Assembly (NCBI GenBank): GCA_003695915.1
Contig: RFGF01000034.1
Location: 1-58,285 of the forward strand
Length of the DNA: 58,285 nt
Direction: 5' to 3'
DNA from: Nitrospirota bacterium
GTDB lineage: Bacteria > Nitrospirota > Nitrospiria > Nitrospirales > UBA8639
How positions within the stretch are numbered: the first letter of the stretch is position 1; each line of letters opens with the position of its first letter. A model generated the notes under the pieces. The model was not told where the DNA came from and ran no database searches. It saw only the letters and a program-made list of their open reading frames with translations. Below are positions 36,508-45,478 of the stretch, one piece after another. Both the position numbers and the translations under genes were made by a program.

Positions 36508-36783
36508 ATGGTGACGATCATGCTGATGGGACAGCTAGAGACCAGCGAAGGAGAGCGGACACTCAGTTGCGAAATCACCGAACCCGTTTCCGTGAAAACC
36601 CTGATCCGAAAACAAGGGAAAAAAATGCGCGACGTCTTTCAGTTACTCAAAGAGCAAAAGATCATGGTGACCGTGAACAAGCGCATCGCCAGCGAAGATA
36701 CCCAAGTGTATGACGGAGATATCGTCAACCTTGTGGCGCACGATGGAATGGGAAGAAGCGGGCTTACCCCATCCATGTTTTAA
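36508..36783 (+). CDS. MoaD/ThiS-like ubiquitin-fold protein without the GG tail
   Basis: 91 residues. VTIMLMGQLETSEGERTLSC, a RKQGKKMRDVFQLLKEQ helix, MVTVNKRIASEDTQVYDGDIVNLV: the last part is the MoaD/ThiS 'vNg....d..L.dGD.V.l' strand-turn-strand. Sulfur-carrier members end with GlyGly; this one ends GLTPSMF, so it cannot be thiocarboxylated unless trimmed. AAGGAGG at 36491-36497 supports the ATG at 36508. Neighbours do not reveal a pathway. Confidence 0.75.
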   Translation: MVTIMLMGQLETSEGERTLSCEITEPVSVKTLIRKQGKKMRDVFQLLKEQKIMVTVNKRIASEDTQVYDGDIVNLVAHDGMGRSGLTPSMF

Positions 36784-36942
36784 TCGCTCATGTCCGAATC
36801 AGGATGAGGGCCGCCCTCCACGGGCAGCCCCCCAGATCCATGAATACTGTAAAGGAATAGAGGCGAGGCGTCTTTGCCGTCGGGATAGTCGGGTGGGGGT
36901 CCGCTCACATTCTGACGAGATTGAAGGGATGGTTGCGAATGG

Positions 36943-37233
36943 CTATTTCTTGGTGCCTAAAATGGCATCCTTGGCGGCCTTTGCCACGCGGAATTTCAAC
37001 ACCTTTTTTGCAGGGATTTTGATCTGCTCGCCGGTTTGCGGGTTACGCCCGATTCTGGCTTTCCGCTGAGCCAGCACTAACTTGCCGATGCCAGGCAGGA
37101 CGAAAGAGTTTTTGGCCTCTTTATAGGCGAGTGCCGCTAAGTCGTCTAAGATTTGGACGGCGGTTTTTTTCGTGATGCCGGCCTTACGCGCCAAATGGTC
37201 GGCGATTTGAGATTTTGTCATTGCTTTTGCCAT
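36943..37233 (-). CDS. hup: HU-family DNA-binding protein
   Basis: 96 residues from the ATG at 37233, which has GAGGAGG just upstream. MTKSQIADHLARKAGITKK, FVLPGIGKLVLAQRKARIGRNPQTGEQ with the beta-arm RNPQTG, and IKIPAKKVLKFRVAKAAKDA are typical HU/IHF. It is a nucleoid protein that bends DNA and forms dimers. A sigma-70 promoter is found about 150 bases upstream. A GC-rich hairpin (about 36807-36830) lies between it and the convergent MoaD-like gene. Confidence 0.94.
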   Translation of the reverse strand: MAKAMTKSQIADHLARKAGITKKTAVQILDDLAALAYKEAKNSFVLPGIGKLVLAQRKARIGRNPQTGEQIKIPAKKVLKFRVAKAAKDAILGTKK

Positions 37234-37601
37234 ACAGACCTCCTCGCATGAATAGATGAATAATGCTAGCAGCCGACGACTATTTTGGAGATGGCGGTGT
37301 ATCTCTCGCAGGAAGGATCGCCTCTTCCTCCTCTCAAGAGGCGGGAGCGCTACCATAGCACTCCTACGTAACGGGGCCAGAGTGTACAGAAAGGAAGGTA
37401 CCCTGTCAACAGAAAACCCGCGTATTTTCTCGGTGGCAGGCGCACACTTTCCTTCGAAATTGCACGCGCCGGGTCTTTGTCAGGCGTCCGCTTGCTGAGC
37501 ACAAATCTCATGGGGTAGAGTGGAATGGCGAGAAGCGACCAAACGCACGGAACTATGAACGAGCATGGCCTCGTGGCAACCGATGAATCAAGGAGATGGC
37601 G
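37234..37601. other. Divergent spacer hup / hypothetical gene
   Basis: 368 bases. The leftward part is the roughly 140-base hup leader. The rest holds no ORF of note; the promoter of the rightward gene was not identified. Confidence 0.45.
37381..37409 (-). promoter_or_regulatory. Promoter of hup
   Basis: Minus strand: TTGACA (37409-37404), a 17-base spacer and TACACT (37386-37381). It implies a leader of about 140 bases before the hup ATG. Confidence 0.65.
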
Positions 37602-38189
37602 ATGAGCAAGGAATTACCGATTGTTTCGGCCCCGCAACCCGAGGAAAAGCCGCAATCCGAGCCCGCGTTGTACTCTCGCGTCTTTTGTCTCCGAGAGGAT
37701 AGTCCCCCTCTTCGCTTGCTATTGGATTTCTTGAAGTCCAAAAATCATGTGCCGCTAGTCCCGAAAATGGATCCTGCGGCACTCGATGATTGGGATTGGG
37801 TGCAGATTTCGCTCGGCTACCAACGCGAGCGCAAGCCGATCCAATTGTTTTGCATCCGAGATCGCGGAAGCTACAAAGATGTTTTCGAGGCTGAACAGAC
37901 GGCGTTTTTGAATCGATTGGCCGTCTACGACAATGAAGAAGGCCAAATTGCTCGGGATTTTGTCCGACGGGCTCGGTTTATCGCCACGACACGGATGTTG
38001 AAAAACGACATGACCGAAGAAGGATACGATTTCAACGGATGGATTCTAGAATTCTTTCAAGAAAACTGTAACGGCATCGTTCAAATTGATGAACGAGGAT
38101 TCTTTTCGCCGCGCGGGGAACTAGTCGTGGATATGGAAGAAACGGTGGAGAGCGAAGAGGATGCGATTCCCCATTCTGGAACTTCATAA
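37602..38189 (+). CDS. Hypothetical soluble protein
   Basis: 195 residues, not recognised. No signal peptide or membrane segment; acidic overall, with a WDWVQISLGYQRERKPIQLF strand region near 62-80, a helical middle and an acidic C-terminal tail (MEETVESEEDA). AAGGAG six bases before the ATG supports 37602 over 37596. The 3' end overlaps the convergent amidohydrolase by six bases. Confidence 0.7.
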   Translation: MSKELPIVSAPQPEEKPQSEPALYSRVFCLREDSPPLRLLLDFLKSKNHVPLVPKMDPAALDDWDWVQISLGYQRERKPIQLFCIRDRGSYKDVFEAEQTAFLNRLAVYDNEEGQIARDFVRRARFIATTRMLKNDMTEEGYDFNGWILEFFQENCNGIVQIDERGFFSPRGELVVDMEETVESEEDAIPHSGTS

Positions 38190-39509
38190 CCCTCCTAACC
38201 CGCATCGACGATCGTCGTTCAGCGCCTCGACAACACAACTCCTAAATGTGCGTTGTGGCAGGGCCGCCAGCCCGCCGCGATAGCCGGTCCCGTCTTTGAT
38301 CACCTCGACGAGGGCTCCCTGTCCTAACCGATCGGGGTACTCGATGACGTTCTGGTTGCACACCAAGAGATCTGCTCGTTTCCCTGGCGTAAGAGTTCCT
38401 GCATCGTCTTGGCCGATGTGCGCAGCGGCCAATCCTGTTGCACCATGCCACGCCGCCAAGGGTGGGAGGCCGTCTTTGATCAAAGAGACGAGCTCCATAT
38501 AATTTCGTCCGTGCATACCTGGTAAAACAGGATCTGTTCCGGCTAACAAGGGCAGGCCGCTTCGATACGCAATGTCCACGGCCCGGGAGTGGACCGCTGC
38601 CACTTGGAGCACTTTTTCACGAACGAAGGGATCGAGGTCGGGCGCGTCGACAAGCGCCTGGCTGATCCATGAGGTGGGTGTCACGATACATCCTTTGGCA
38701 TAGGCCTGTTCGGCCAGCGCTTCATCCAGATACGATATGTGTTGAATATCTTTCACCCCATGGGCGATCGCGAGGGCAATGCCTTGGCGGCTGTGGGCGT
38801 GCGCCGCCACATAGAGGCCCCGAGCGGCCGCTTCATCGCAGATCGCATCGAGTTCCGCGGCGGTGAAATCTCGATGTTCCAGTTTGTCGGTGGGGGAGAC
38901 GACACCGGGGCTTGCACAGATTTTGATCAAATCGGCCCCGCAGGCGGCGATCTCTCGGACGCGTTTTCGGCATGCCCATGGTCCATCAACAATGCTCGAA
39001 GGCCGGCCAGGTCCAGGTGGCCACAGGCGCGAAACTTCCCCGCAACAGCGATCGGGACCTCGGAAATCCGCATGCCCTCCGGTGGTCGAAAGCATGCAAA
39101 TGGCCAGCTTGAGGCGAGGCCCGATCATATACCCGGCCTCTACCCAACGTTTGAGCACGTGCGTCGCTCCGCCCACGTCTCGCAGCGTCGTCACCCCACC
39201 GTCGACCAGCGTGGTATGGAGGATTCGTTCGGCATAGAGCAATCCAGCCGGAGCATTCATGCGCTCGAGCTCCTCGCGCCGTATGCCGAAGAGCATGATA
39301 TGGCCGTGGCAATCGATAAGGCCCGGTGTCACCGTATAGTCCGTGCACTCGATCCGACACGTACCGGATTGTGTGGGACGATGCGGATCGTGTGGATGAA
39401 TCGCTTGGATTTTTCCCTGGTCGATCCACACATCGACGTGATGATGGATCGCGGCTTCGGTGGCCGAGGTGCCGTCATATAAGGTCTGAATATTCGAAAG
39501 CACGATCAT
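38184..39509 (-). CDS. Amidohydrolase-family metal-dependent hydrolase
   Basis: 441 residues of the imidazolonepropionase/prolidase-like amidohydrolase group. TPGLIDCHGHIMLFG (HxH metal site) near 60, THVLKRW-type helices, YVAAHAHSRQGIALAI (HxH/second metal His), VKDIQHISYLD and LAGTDPVLPG (final metal Asp). Length and order suit enzymes that cleave amides, imides or Xaa-Pro dipeptides. GGGAGAGG precedes the ATG at 39509; the longer ORF to 39734 would run into the ECF promoter and is rejected. Substrate unknown. Confidence 0.88.
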   Translation of the reverse strand: MIVLSNIQTLYDGTSATEAAIHHHVDVWIDQGKIQAIHPHDPHRPTQSGTCRIECTDYTVTPGLIDCHGHIMLFGIRREELERMNAPAGLLYAERILHTTLVDGGVTTLRDVGGATHVLKRWVEAGYMIGPRLKLAICMLSTTGGHADFRGPDRCCGEVSRLWPPGPGRPSSIVDGPWACRKRVREIAACGADLIKICASPGVVSPTDKLEHRDFTAAELDAICDEAAARGLYVAAHAHSRQGIALAIAHGVKDIQHISYLDEALAEQAYAKGCIVTPTSWISQALVDAPDLDPFVREKVLQVAAVHSRAVDIAYRSGLPLLAGTDPVLPGMHGRNYMELVSLIKDGLPPLAAWHGATGLAAAHIGQDDAGTLTPGKRADLLVCNQNVIEYPDRLGQGALVEVIKDGTGYRGGLAALPQRTFRSCVVEALNDDRRCGLGGL

Positions 39510-39631
39510 GGTAGTGACCTCTCCCTGTTCGTTCTTCGTCGAATACCCGAGGATAGGATGGAATGGATTGACCTGTACCGGAAGTCGGGGGAGTTTGGCA
39601 ACCGGATGGACAACAGACGGACATCTTGTCA

Positions 39632-39659
39632 GGAACCGTGTCAACCTTTTGTGATCTGA
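39632..39659 (+). promoter_or_regulatory. ECF (sigma-E type) promoter
   Basis: GGAAC at 39632-39636 and TCTGA at 39655-39659. Counted as GAACCG, 16 bases, TCTGA, this agrees with the E. coli sigma-E consensus GAACTT-N16-TCTGA at four of six -35 bases and all -10 bases. It gives a leader of about 60 bases to the repeat-protein gene, four genes ahead of DUF3106 and directly upstream of an ECF sigma gene. Confidence 0.6.
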
Positions 39660-39726
39660 TGCGTTTCCATGGACAGTGCGACTGAGGCTCTCGTCGTCTA
39701 ACCGTACACAAAAAAGGAGGCAAACT

Positions 39727-40317
39727 ATGAACACATGTCGTTGGATGCTGGTCAGTGGATTGATGGTGATTCTGGCCGTTCCGGTGTGGGGGGAAGATCC
39801 AGGAGACCGGATTGACCGGCACTTGGATCGCGTTGGGGATCGTATCGACGAGCAGCTTGATCGAGCCGGGGAACGAATTCGGGATCGCCTGGATCAACGT
39901 GGGGATCGCATCGACGAGCGGTTTGATCGGCACGGAGACCGGATGGAAGATCGGTTCGATCGCCAGGGAGCACGGATCAACGAGCGATTGGATCAAAAGG
40001 CTCGACGCGCGGCGGAGGCCGGGAAGGATGACCTGGCTGACCGGCTCGACCGGAAAGGCGACCGGATCGAACATCGATTTGAGCGCAAAGGCGATCGCAT
40101 CGATCGACGGTTGGATCGAAAGGGTGAGAGTATTGATCGTCGATTGGATCGAAAAGGGGCCCAGATCGAACGCCGGCTCGACCGAAAAGGCGATCGGATC
40201 GATGCCCGTCTCGATCGCACAGGCGATCGCATCGAGCGCCGATTGGATCGACATCCCGTCCAGAGTCGGAAGCCGGTTCGTCACCATCGGATCCGGCCCC
40301 ACCGGGGCATGCGTTAA
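39727..40317 (+). CDS. Secreted protein of twelve 11-residue Arg/Asp repeats
   Basis: 196 residues. Signal peptide 1-22 (WMLVSGLMVILAVPVWG). Residues 27-92 are six 11-mers (e.g. DRIDRHLDRVG, DRIDERFDRHG); 93-111 an interruption (RRAAEAGKDDLA, then DRLDRKG); 112-177 six more (DRIDRRLDRKG, AQIERRLDRKG); 178-196 a His/Arg tail. The pattern is [D/E]RI[D/E]xR[L/F]DRxG, hydrophobic at positions 3 and 7, with Gly at 11. This suggests short amphipathic helices or a hendecad coil with extreme alternating charge. AAAAAGGAGG supports the ATG. First gene of the ECF module. Function unknown. Confidence 0.8.
   Translation: MNTCRWMLVSGLMVILAVPVWGEDPGDRIDRHLDRVGDRIDEQLDRAGERIRDRLDQRGDRIDERFDRHGDRMEDRFDRQGARINERLDQKARRAAEAGKDDLADRLDRKGDRIEHRFERKGDRIDRRLDRKGESIDRRLDRKGAQIERRLDRKGDRIDARLDRTGDRIERRLDRHPVQSRKPVRHHRIRPHRGMR
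39805..40257 (+). repeat. 33-bp tandem coding repeats
   Basis: The 11-residue protein repeats correspond to a 33-base period, six units, a 57-base interruption and six units. Because 33 is a multiple of 3 and the units are rich in GATCG-type words, stop codons are suppressed on the opposite strand too. Confidence 0.8.
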
Positions 40318-40412
40318 ATGAATGAACCCGGACCGATGCCCACGTCGCGTCATGGAGGCGAATCCGGTGGGCTGGGTGCAGAGGGAGGCACGGGATTTTC
40401 GATCAGGGCGCA

Positions 40413-40940
40413 ATGGACCGGTTCCTGGCTGGCGTGGAGCGTCGTGCCTTCCGCATGGCCCAACTCGCCGTCCGGAATCGCGATGATGCGCTGGACATTG
40501 TGCAAGAAGCCATGGCTGTACTCGTTCAGCGATATCGGGAGCGAGAGGCTTCCGAGTGGGGACCGCTGTTTTATCGAATTCTTCAAAGCCGTGTCGCCGA
40601 TTGGCATCGACGGCAATGGGTTCGCACGCGGTGGCGAACATGGTTTGCGGGATCGCAAGACGATGATCTCTCATCTCGCGAGGAATCTTGGGAGCAACTC
40701 CCAGATGTGGGCATGCCGGATCCATCTGAAGCGCTTGCCCAGCGACGCGCCGCAGCCGCGATAGAATGTGCGTTGCGGGAATTGCCGCTCCGCCAGCGCC
40801 AAGCCTTCCTCTTGCGCGCCTGGGAAGGCTATGATGTGGCACGAACGGCACAGGCGATGGGCTGTTCAGAAGGCAGCGTCAAAACGCATTATTCAAGGGC
40901 TGTGCAAGCTTTGCGCAAGCGGTTGGCCGACCATGTCTGA
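40413..40940 (+). CDS. ECF-type RNA polymerase sigma factor
   Basis: 175 residues. Region 2 at about 1-60: RMAQLAVRNRDDALDIVQEAMAVLV and PLFYRILQSRVADWHRRQ (the DxxQE and 2.4 helix). A linker, then region 4 at about 110-170: LPLRQRQAFLLRAWEGYDVARTAQAMGCSEGSVKTHYSRAVQAL, a clean helix-turn-helix for the -35. It probably recognises the promoter at 39632. The ATG at 40413 is preceded by AGGGCGCA. Its stop overlaps the next gene's start by eight bases, so the two are translated together. Confidence 0.93.
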   Translation: MDRFLAGVERRAFRMAQLAVRNRDDALDIVQEAMAVLVQRYREREASEWGPLFYRILQSRVADWHRRQWVRTRWRTWFAGSQDDDLSSREESWEQLPDVGMPDPSEALAQRRAAAAIECALRELPLRQRQAFLLRAWEGYDVARTAQAMGCSEGSVKTHYSRAVQALRKRLADHV

Positions 40941-41349
40941 TGATCCCTTGAAGTCGATTTCCTCTCCTGGTGTTCCACCGACTACGTCGCCCAGTGAACA
41001 TGACGACCGTGCACTCGCTGCACATGTAATTCGATATCTCGATCAGAGTGTAGAACGACTCGATCCGACCACGCTGGCACGGTTGCACCGGGCTCGGGCT
41101 GAAGCGGTCAACGTTCGATCTCGAGCAGCAAAGCTCCGCACCAGAGTCTGGTGGGTCCCAGCTTCTGTGGCCACGGCACTGATCGTCGCGGCGCTGACCT
41201 TGTGGGTGTGGAGTCCGAAGGAGCAGCACGATCAAAATCGTGTTCTGCCTTTCGAGGATGTGGACCTCTTAGCCAGTGCCGAGCCGTTCGAGTTCTATGA
41301 AGACCTCGAGTTTTATCACTGGCTGTCGGCAGAAGATCATGCCGGCTAA
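40933..41349 (+). CDS. Single-pass membrane protein (DUF3619-like), candidate anti-sigma
   Basis: 138 residues: an N-terminal cytosolic part with the helix RALAAHVIRYLDQSVERLDP..LARLHRARAEA, one transmembrane segment at about 75-93 (WWVPASVATALIVAALTLWVW), and an acidic periplasmic tail of about 45 residues (ASAEPFEFYEDLEFYHWL). The layout and position after a sigma gene match the DUF3619 proteins of sigma-DUF3619-DUF3106 clusters in proteobacteria. No zinc anti-sigma motif, so anti-sigma function is inference from position and topology. Confidence 0.75.
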   Translation: MSDDPLKSISSPGVPPTTSPSEHDDRALAAHVIRYLDQSVERLDPTTLARLHRARAEAVNVRSRAAKLRTRVWWVPASVATALIVAALTLWVWSPKEQHDQNRVLPFEDVDLLASAEPFEFYEDLEFYHWLSAEDHAG

Positions 41350-41635
41350 TCACTGGGTCATGACTGGACTCTTGCTGCTTTTGGGGACGCCATGGGCTCT
41401 GGCTGACGATGCTTCGCTTACTGGGTCACCGAATTTGGAACTGCTCGAGTTCCTTGGTGCATGGGAGACGGCGGATGGTGAGTGGATCGATCCCCTCGAT
41501 CTGACAGAGATGGAACCGCTGGCGGGACAACGAGGGGCGAGTGAGACGAGCGCGGGACGGGAAAGCCACCAAGGCGAGTTCGATGTCGATCGACGTGAAA
41601 ATGATCATAGTACCTCATACCAAGAAACTGAGTGA
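41339..41635 (+). CDS. Small secreted acidic protein
   Basis: 98 residues from the ATG at 41339, which overlaps the previous stop by 11 bases. Signal peptide 1-23 (WVMTGLLLLLGTPWALA). The short motif LELLEFLGAWETADGEWIDP follows, seen next to sigma/DUF3619 clusters. The remainder is polar, Glu/Asp-rich and probably unstructured. It may be the acidic partner of the two Arg-rich secreted proteins flanking it; this is inference. Confidence 0.7.
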   Translation: MPANHWVMTGLLLLLGTPWALADDASLTGSPNLELLEFLGAWETADGEWIDPLDLTEMEPLAGQRGASETSAGRESHQGEFDVDRRENDHSTSYQETE

Positions 41636-41636
41636 C

Positions 41637-42164
41637 ATGAGTCAACGTCTGCTCATGGCAGTTGTCGGATTCCTCCTTGTTGTCGGAAACGTGGGAGCTG
41701 AGGAGTCGTTGTCCTCGATTCCGTGGCATCATTTAAGTAGCGAAGAACGGCGTCTGCTTGAACCCTTTGTCGATCGGTGGGATCAATTGCCTCCCCAACG
41801 GCAGCACCGCTTGCGCAAGGGAGCCAAGCGATGGCTGGCCTTGACTCCCGAAGAACGAGCGCACATGAAACGACGCTTCGAGCAATGGAAAGCACTGCCT
41901 CCGGGCAAACGTGCACGTATTCGCCGATGGTTTCATGAGTTTCGCCAGCTTCCTCCGGCCGTGCGCAAACAACTGCGCGAAAAACGAGAATGGTTCAACA
42001 CCCTCCCTCCGGAACGGCGAAAAGCGTTGCGTGACCGATGGAACAATTTGCCGCCGGAGAAACGGCGTGAGTTCAGACGACGATTCGGGAACGAGCGATT
42101 GCCGAACCGTCCCCTCGATCGACCGCGTCACCCACGACCTCACCGCATGCCTCGTGGTCGCTAA
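41637..42164 (+). CDS. Secreted Arg-rich DUF3106-like protein
   Basis: 175 residues. Signal peptide 1-22 (LLMAVVGFLLVVGNVGA). The mature part is built of about six 19-20-residue helical repeats that each contain 'L(P/T)P..R' and 'W': LSSEERRLLEPFVDRWDQLP, LTPEERAHMKRRFEQWKALP, LPPAVRKQLREKREWFNTLP, LPPEKRREFRRRF. This is the DUF3106 pattern. The last 25 residues are Arg/Pro/His-rich. It starts two bases after the previous stop. Last gene of the ECF module. Confidence 0.85.
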   Translation: MSQRLLMAVVGFLLVVGNVGAEESLSSIPWHHLSSEERRLLEPFVDRWDQLPPQRQHRLRKGAKRWLALTPEERAHMKRRFEQWKALPPGKRARIRRWFHEFRQLPPAVRKQLREKREWFNTLPPERRKALRDRWNNLPPEKRREFRRRFGNERLPNRPLDRPRHPRPHRMPRGR

Positions 42165-42400
42165 CGAAGCTCTCGATCCGGCCGGATGCTCTGCGGCAGA
42201 AGCTCTCACCCCGCTTTGCACAAACGGTTTCCTCATGATAGGCTGTGCCCCGTCGAGATGTGCGGAATCAACTTGCATGATCGAATACGGGAGCGTCCCG
42301 AGCATGCGAGGAGGCGCTATTTGGATTGCCATGCTAGCCCTATCGGAGCAGCCTTGGACCATAGTCACGCGCAATCGCTTGGCGAAGTGAGGCGTTCATT

Positions 42401-45286
42401 ATGAAGAAAAGCCCTCTGGAAATGCTGTTGCCGCTTGGTGATCGATTCGAATCTCGGCATCTCGGGCCGACCGACGAGGATATCAGCGAGATGCTGGGGA
42501 TCTTGGGATTTTCCTCTCTGGATGATCTGGTTCGGGCAGCCATTCCCGAAGCAATTCGTCTTCGACGACCGTTGGAGATCCCTCCGGCTCGGAGCGAGTA
42601 CGAAGTGCTCACAGAGCTTCGTGCGTTGGCGAATCGGAACCAGACCTGCCGGTCGTTCATCGGCATGGGCTATTACGATTGCCTGACTCCCCCGGTCATT
42701 CTGCGCAATGTGTTGGAAAATCCAGCCTGGTACACCCAATACACGCCCTATCAAGCCGAGATTGCTCAAGGACGCCTGGAAGCCTTGCTCACTTTTCAAA
42801 CCATGGTGGCCGATCTCACGGGGTTGCCCTTAGCGAATGCGTCCTTGCTCGACGAAGCGACAGCGGCGGCTGAAGCGATGCTCATGTGTCGAGCGATCGT
42901 CGGGCGCGAGCGGGACACGTTTGTGGTCGCCACCGACTGTCATCCCCAAACGCTCGCAGTCTTGCAGACCCGAGCTCATGCTTTAGGAGTTCGCATTCGC
43001 GTCGACGAGATCGGGAAGTTGGAAGACGAATTGCCTCGGGCCTTCGGAGCCCTGGTCCAATATCCGACGACCGATGGGCGGATCGACGACTATCAACCGA
43101 TCGCAGACCGGTTACATACGCATGGGGCTTTATGCGTGGTCGCCACCGATTTGCTGGCCTTGACCTTGCTTCGTCCACCGGGTGAGTTCGGTGCGGATAT
43201 CGCTGTGGGTTCCAGTCAACGGTTTGGCGTCCCAATGGGGTTTGGGGGTCCTCATGCGGCTTTCCTGGCGACGCGGGAGGCCTATAAGCGACAGATTCCC
43301 GGACGTCTTGTTGGCGTCTCGCGAGATGCGCGCGGTCGCACGGCCTATCGATTGGCCTTGCAAACTCGCGAGCAGCATATTCGTCGAGATCGTGCCACCA
43401 GCAATATTTGTACGGCTCAAGTGTTGCCTGCCATTCTGGCCGCCATGTATGCGGTGTATCATGGAGGCCAGGGGCTCAAACGCATTGCCGAACGGGTCCA
43501 TGCCTTGACGTGCCTGGTCGCTGAAGGGGTGCGTCGATTGGGCCACGAAGTCAGGGCCGGGCACTTTTTCGATACGGTGCGAATCCGGCCACTGTCCGCG
43601 CCACGGGTGCTCGATCGGGCACGAGCCAAACGCATCAATCTGCGATATTTCGACGACCACACGGTCGGTCTGTCGCTCGACGAGGCGACCACGGTCGACG
43701 AGGTGGTGAGCCTCCTGGAGGTCTTCTGCGAAGAACCTGCTGTGCCGTTTTCCATTGCGGATCTGATCGCCGATTTCTCGTCCAAGATCCCGCCTTCGCT
43801 TGCACGGACCTCTCCGTATCTCACGCACGAGGTGTTTACGCGGTATCACTCGGAACACGAAATGCTGCGCTATCTGTATTCGTTGCAAGCACGAGATTTG
43901 TCGTTGGTGCATTCGATGATACCGCTGGGCTCGTGCACGATGAAGCTCAATGCAACCGTGGAAATGATGCCCGTCACGTGGCCGGAGTTCGCACGGATTC
44001 ATCCGTTTGTCCCCTCTGAACAGACGAAGGGCTATGCCGAGCTGTTCCGTCAACTGGAAACCTGGTTGGCGGAAATCACGGGGTTTGCCGCCGTTTCCCT
44101 GCAGCCCAATGCAGGATCGCAAGGCGAACTCGCGGGGCTTATGGTGATTCGGGCGTATCATGCTTCGCGTGGCGAGGCTCATCGTCGGATCTGCTTGATT
44201 CCCGTTTCTGCGCATGGGACGAATCCGGCGAGCGCGGTGATGGCGGGGCTCACCGTCGTCTCGGTAGCGTGCGACGACAACGGCAACATCGATGTCGGCG
44301 ATTTGCGTGCGAAGGCCAGTCAGTACGCGAGCTCATTGGCCGCGCTGATGGTGACCTATCCTTCCACACATGGCGTGTTCGAACCGACCATCCGCGAAGT
44401 GTGTCAGATCGTGCATGAGTACGGGGGACAGGTGTATTTGGATGGAGCCAACATGAATGCCATGCTGGGGCTCTGTCGTCCAGCCGACATGGGAGCCGAC
44501 GTCTGCCACCTCAATCTGCATAAAACGTTTTGCATTCCCCATGGGGGAGGAGGGCCGGGAATGGGGCCAATCGGCGTGGCCTCTCATTTGGCCCCCTTTT
44601 TGCCTGGGCATCCCATACGAACGGACGTGGGAGGTGCTCAGGCTATCGGACCCGTTGCCGCGGCTCCCTATGGCAGTCCGAGTATTCTACCGATCTCATG
44701 GGCGTTCATCAGACTGATGGGGGCCGCTGGGCTCAAAAAAGCATCCGAAGTCGCTATCTTGAACGCCAATTATATGGCCAAAAAGTTGGACAAATATTAT
44801 ACCGTGCTCTTCCGGGGCGCGAACGGTCTGTCTGCCCACGAGTTCATTTTGGATCTTCGGCCTTTCAAAAAATCGGCCGGCATCGAAGTTGAAGATGTCG
44901 CCAAGCGGTTGATGGATTATGGATTTCATGCCCCGACGATCTCATGGCCGGTACCGGGGACGATGATGATCGAACCCACCGAAAGCGAGTCCAAATCGGA
45001 AATGGATCGCTATTGCGAAGCCTTGATTGCCATTCGCCAAGAGATTGCAGCGGTCGAAGAAGGTCGATGGCCTCGTGACGATAATCCTCTCAAGCACGCC
45101 CCCCATACGATCGAGGCGATCACGGACTCCGACTGGCGCCATCCGTATGCGCGCGAACAAGCCGTGTTTCCGTTGCCGTGGCTGCGCCAGCGAAAGTTTT
45201 GGCCAGCCGTTTCCCGGATCGACAACGCGTACGGCGATCGGCACCTGGTATGTACCTGTGCTCCGGTCGGATTGGATTGCGCCTGA
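42401..45286 (+). CDS. gcvP: Glycine dehydrogenase (decarboxylating), P protein
   Basis: Decarboxylates glycine and loads the aminomethyl group on GcvH. The 961-residue single-chain form with N- and C-terminal aminotransferase-like halves. [14 protein letters not shown] at the N-terminus; [11 protein letters not shown]; the second half has [14 protein letters not shown], and the PLP lysine lies in [18 protein letters not shown] near residue 708. No gcvT or gcvH is adjacent, and no glycine riboswitch was recognised in the 236-base leader (42165-42400). Confidence 0.96.
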   Translation: MKKSPLEMLLPLGDRFESRHLGPTDEDISEMLGILGFSSLDDLVRAAIPEAIRLRRPLEIPPARSEYEVLTELRALANRNQTCRSFIGMGYYDCLTPPVILRNVLENPAWYTQYTPYQAEIAQGRLEALLTFQTMVADLTGLPLANASLLDEATAAAEAMLMCRAIVGRERDTFVVATDCHPQTLAVLQTRAHALGVRIRVDEIGKLEDELPRAFGALVQYPTTDGRIDDYQPIADRLHTHGALCVVATDLLALTLLRPPGEFGADIAVGSSQRFGVPMGFGGPHAAFLATREAYKRQIPGRLVGVSRDARGRTAYRLALQTREQHIRRDRATSNICTAQVLPAILAAMYAVYHGGQGLKRIAERVHALTCLVAEGVRRLGHEVRAGHFFDTVRIRPLSAPRVLDRARAKRINLRYFDDHTVGLSLDEATTVDEVVSLLEVFCEEPAVPFSIADLIADFSSKIPPSLARTSPYLTHEVFTRYHSEHEMLRYLYSLQARDLSLVHSMIPLGSCTMKLNATVEMMPVTWPEFARIHPFVPSEQTKGYAELFRQLETWLAEITGFAAVSLQPNAGSQGELAGLMVIRAYHASRGEAHRRICLIPVSAHGTNPASAVMAGLTVVSVACDDNGNIDVGDLRAKASQYASSLAALMVTYPSTHGVFEPTIREVCQIVHEYGGQVYLDGANMNAMLGLCRPADMGADVCHLNLHKTFCIPHGGGGPGMGPIGVASHLAPFLPGHPIRTDVGGAQAIGPVAAAPYGSPSILPISWAFIRLMGAAGLKKASEVAILNANYMAKKLDKYYTVLFRGANGLSAHEFILDLRPFKKSAGIEVEDVAKRLMDYGFHAPTISWPVPGTMMIEPTESESKSEMDRYCEALIAIRQEIAAVEEGRWPRDDNPLKHAPHTIEAITDSDWRHPYAREQAVFPLPWLRQRKFWPAVSRIDNAYGDRHLVCTCAPVGLDCA

Positions 45287-45478
45287 TCGTTCTCTGGTTG
45301 TTCTGGTCGGCATTCGGCCGCTTCGGTGTGACTGAAGCGCTTTCAGCTTCCCGAGGTTGGTCTATCGTCTTCCCCCATCGTGCAGGATTGACCAGCTCAA
45401 AACATCGCACCCAGCGGATTCAGGCGGAGATTGCTCTTCTCCCAAGCCGAGCGCGATGGTCCGATGAAGGAAAACGGT

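Noticed and set aside
39475-40851. 458-codon minus-strand ORF spanning the repeat gene and part of the sigma gene
   Set aside because: Its length is explained by the 33-base repeats, which suppress stops on both strands. It shows no family, signal or ribosome site, and the plus-strand genes are well supported.
42165-42400. Glycine riboswitch upstream of gcvP
   Set aside because: Searched by eye for the conserved aptamer words; none found in the leader.
43130-44215. 361-codon minus-strand ORF inside gcvP
   Set aside because: Entirely antisense to a conserved gcvP region; a shadow frame.
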